The position numbers and the translations under genes were made by a program. This document shows, one piece after another, positions 24,005 through 24,251 of a stretch of 24,251 nt of DNA. Source of the stretch: D2472 sp964444385 (GTDB taxonomy: Bacteria; Pseudomonadota; Gammaproteobacteria; Magnimaribacterales; D2472); contig CAYUHD010000017.1 of assembly GCA_964444385.1 (NCBI GenBank), positions 1 through 24,251 on the forward strand, given 5' to 3'. Each line of letters opens with the position of its first letter. The first letter of the stretch is position 1. The notes beneath the pieces were generated by a model. The model made no database searches. It worked only from the letters and a program-made list of their open reading frames with translations, and had not been told where the DNA came from.

Positions 24005-24251
24005 AATTGTCCCAACAAATTCTGAAGGTTTCCAAATAGGTAGACACGAAAGAAAAATGGGAATGAGAGGAATTCCAACTTGCGAACTTGTCTTTGAAAA
24101 TTGCCGTGTTCCTATCGAAAACCAAATCGGAGAGGAAAGAACAGGTTTTAAAACAGCCATGCTTGGCTTCAATCAAGCTAGACCTGCAATAGGAGCAAGG
24201 GGTGTGGGGCTTGCACAAGGATGTTTACATTTGCACCAAAGTCAGCAAGCA
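24000..24251 (+). CDS. Acyl-CoA dehydrogenase fragment, internal part only
   Basis: An open plus-strand frame of 84 residues runs to the window end and is clearly acyl-CoA dehydrogenase: FLIVPTNSEGFQIGRHERKMG, then the beta-domain segment CELVFENCRVPIENQIGEE, then GFKTAMLGFNQARPAIGARG and VGLAQG. This matches the middle of an MCAD-type enzyme, from the central beta domain into the first C-terminal helix. It differs from the two dehydrogenases at 4705-7147. Upstream of about 24000 the sequence turns into antisense of hemH, so the gene has no N-terminus here. It looks like part of another locus joined to hemH. Confidence 0.85.

Noticed and set aside
24005..24172. N-terminal extension of hemH to an ATG at 24172
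   Set aside because: The 56 residues are antisense to a clear acyl-CoA dehydrogenase segment and have no ferrochelatase features.

Overview
The window looks like one AT-rich, tightly packed contig from a Gram-negative gammaproteobacterium, most likely a streamlined marine lineage of SAR86 type. That placement is an inference from base composition, very short intergenic spaces and gene content, not a tested result. Supporting genes include csiV next to mfd, a lolCD-exbBD-msbA-lpxK-ycaR-kdsB-murB cluster, type I murB, nfuA and trmA. A run of 100 N with identical 55-base flanks, and what looks like a chimeric right end, point to a metagenome or single-cell assembly. I see no rRNA, tRNA, CRISPR array, insertion sequence or phage gene.

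Layout. 1-2710 (+): the C-terminal half of mfd, cut by the window edge, overlapping csiV. 2692-3294 (-): nfuA, whose tail overlaps csiV. 3298-4463 (+): a 53-residue DUF2970-like membrane protein coupled to trmA. 4471-4662 (-): a short hypothetical ORF. 4705-7147 (+): two adjacent acyl-CoA dehydrogenases, the second interrupted by the N gap. 8827-7149 (-): etfB-etfA. 8926-12290 (+): ETF:ubiquinone oxidoreductase coupled to a DUF885 lipoprotein peptidase. 24004-12291 (-): thirteen genes on one strand, in transcription order hemH (5'-truncated), a 2,4-dienoyl-CoA reductase-like SDR, an aldehyde dehydrogenase, lolC/E, lolD, exbB, exbD, an msbA-lpxK fusion, a Trm112/YcaR-like small protein, kdsB, murB, a LysE-type exporter and a DUF1285 protein. 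24000-24251 (+): a fragment of a third acyl-CoA dehydrogenase that appears to be joined artificially to hemH.

How the genes work together. The middle of the window holds a full electron route for acyl-CoA oxidation: two acyl-CoA dehydrogenase subunits, both ETF subunits and the membrane ETF:ubiquinone oxidoreductase. The SDR and the aldehyde dehydrogenase fit lipid or aldehyde breakdown. The long minus-strand run is an envelope-building unit: lipoprotein release (LolCD), an energising TolQ/ExbB-ExbD pair, lipid A 4'-phosphorylation and flipping (LpxK and MsbA), CMP-KDO synthesis (KdsB) and peptidoglycan precursor reduction (MurB).

The most notable biological point is the single 918-residue reading frame that carries both MsbA and LpxK. 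The most important quality points are the removable assembly gap inside the second acyl-CoA dehydrogenase and the probable chimeric join at about position 24000. No gene-free stretch exceeds 300 bases.
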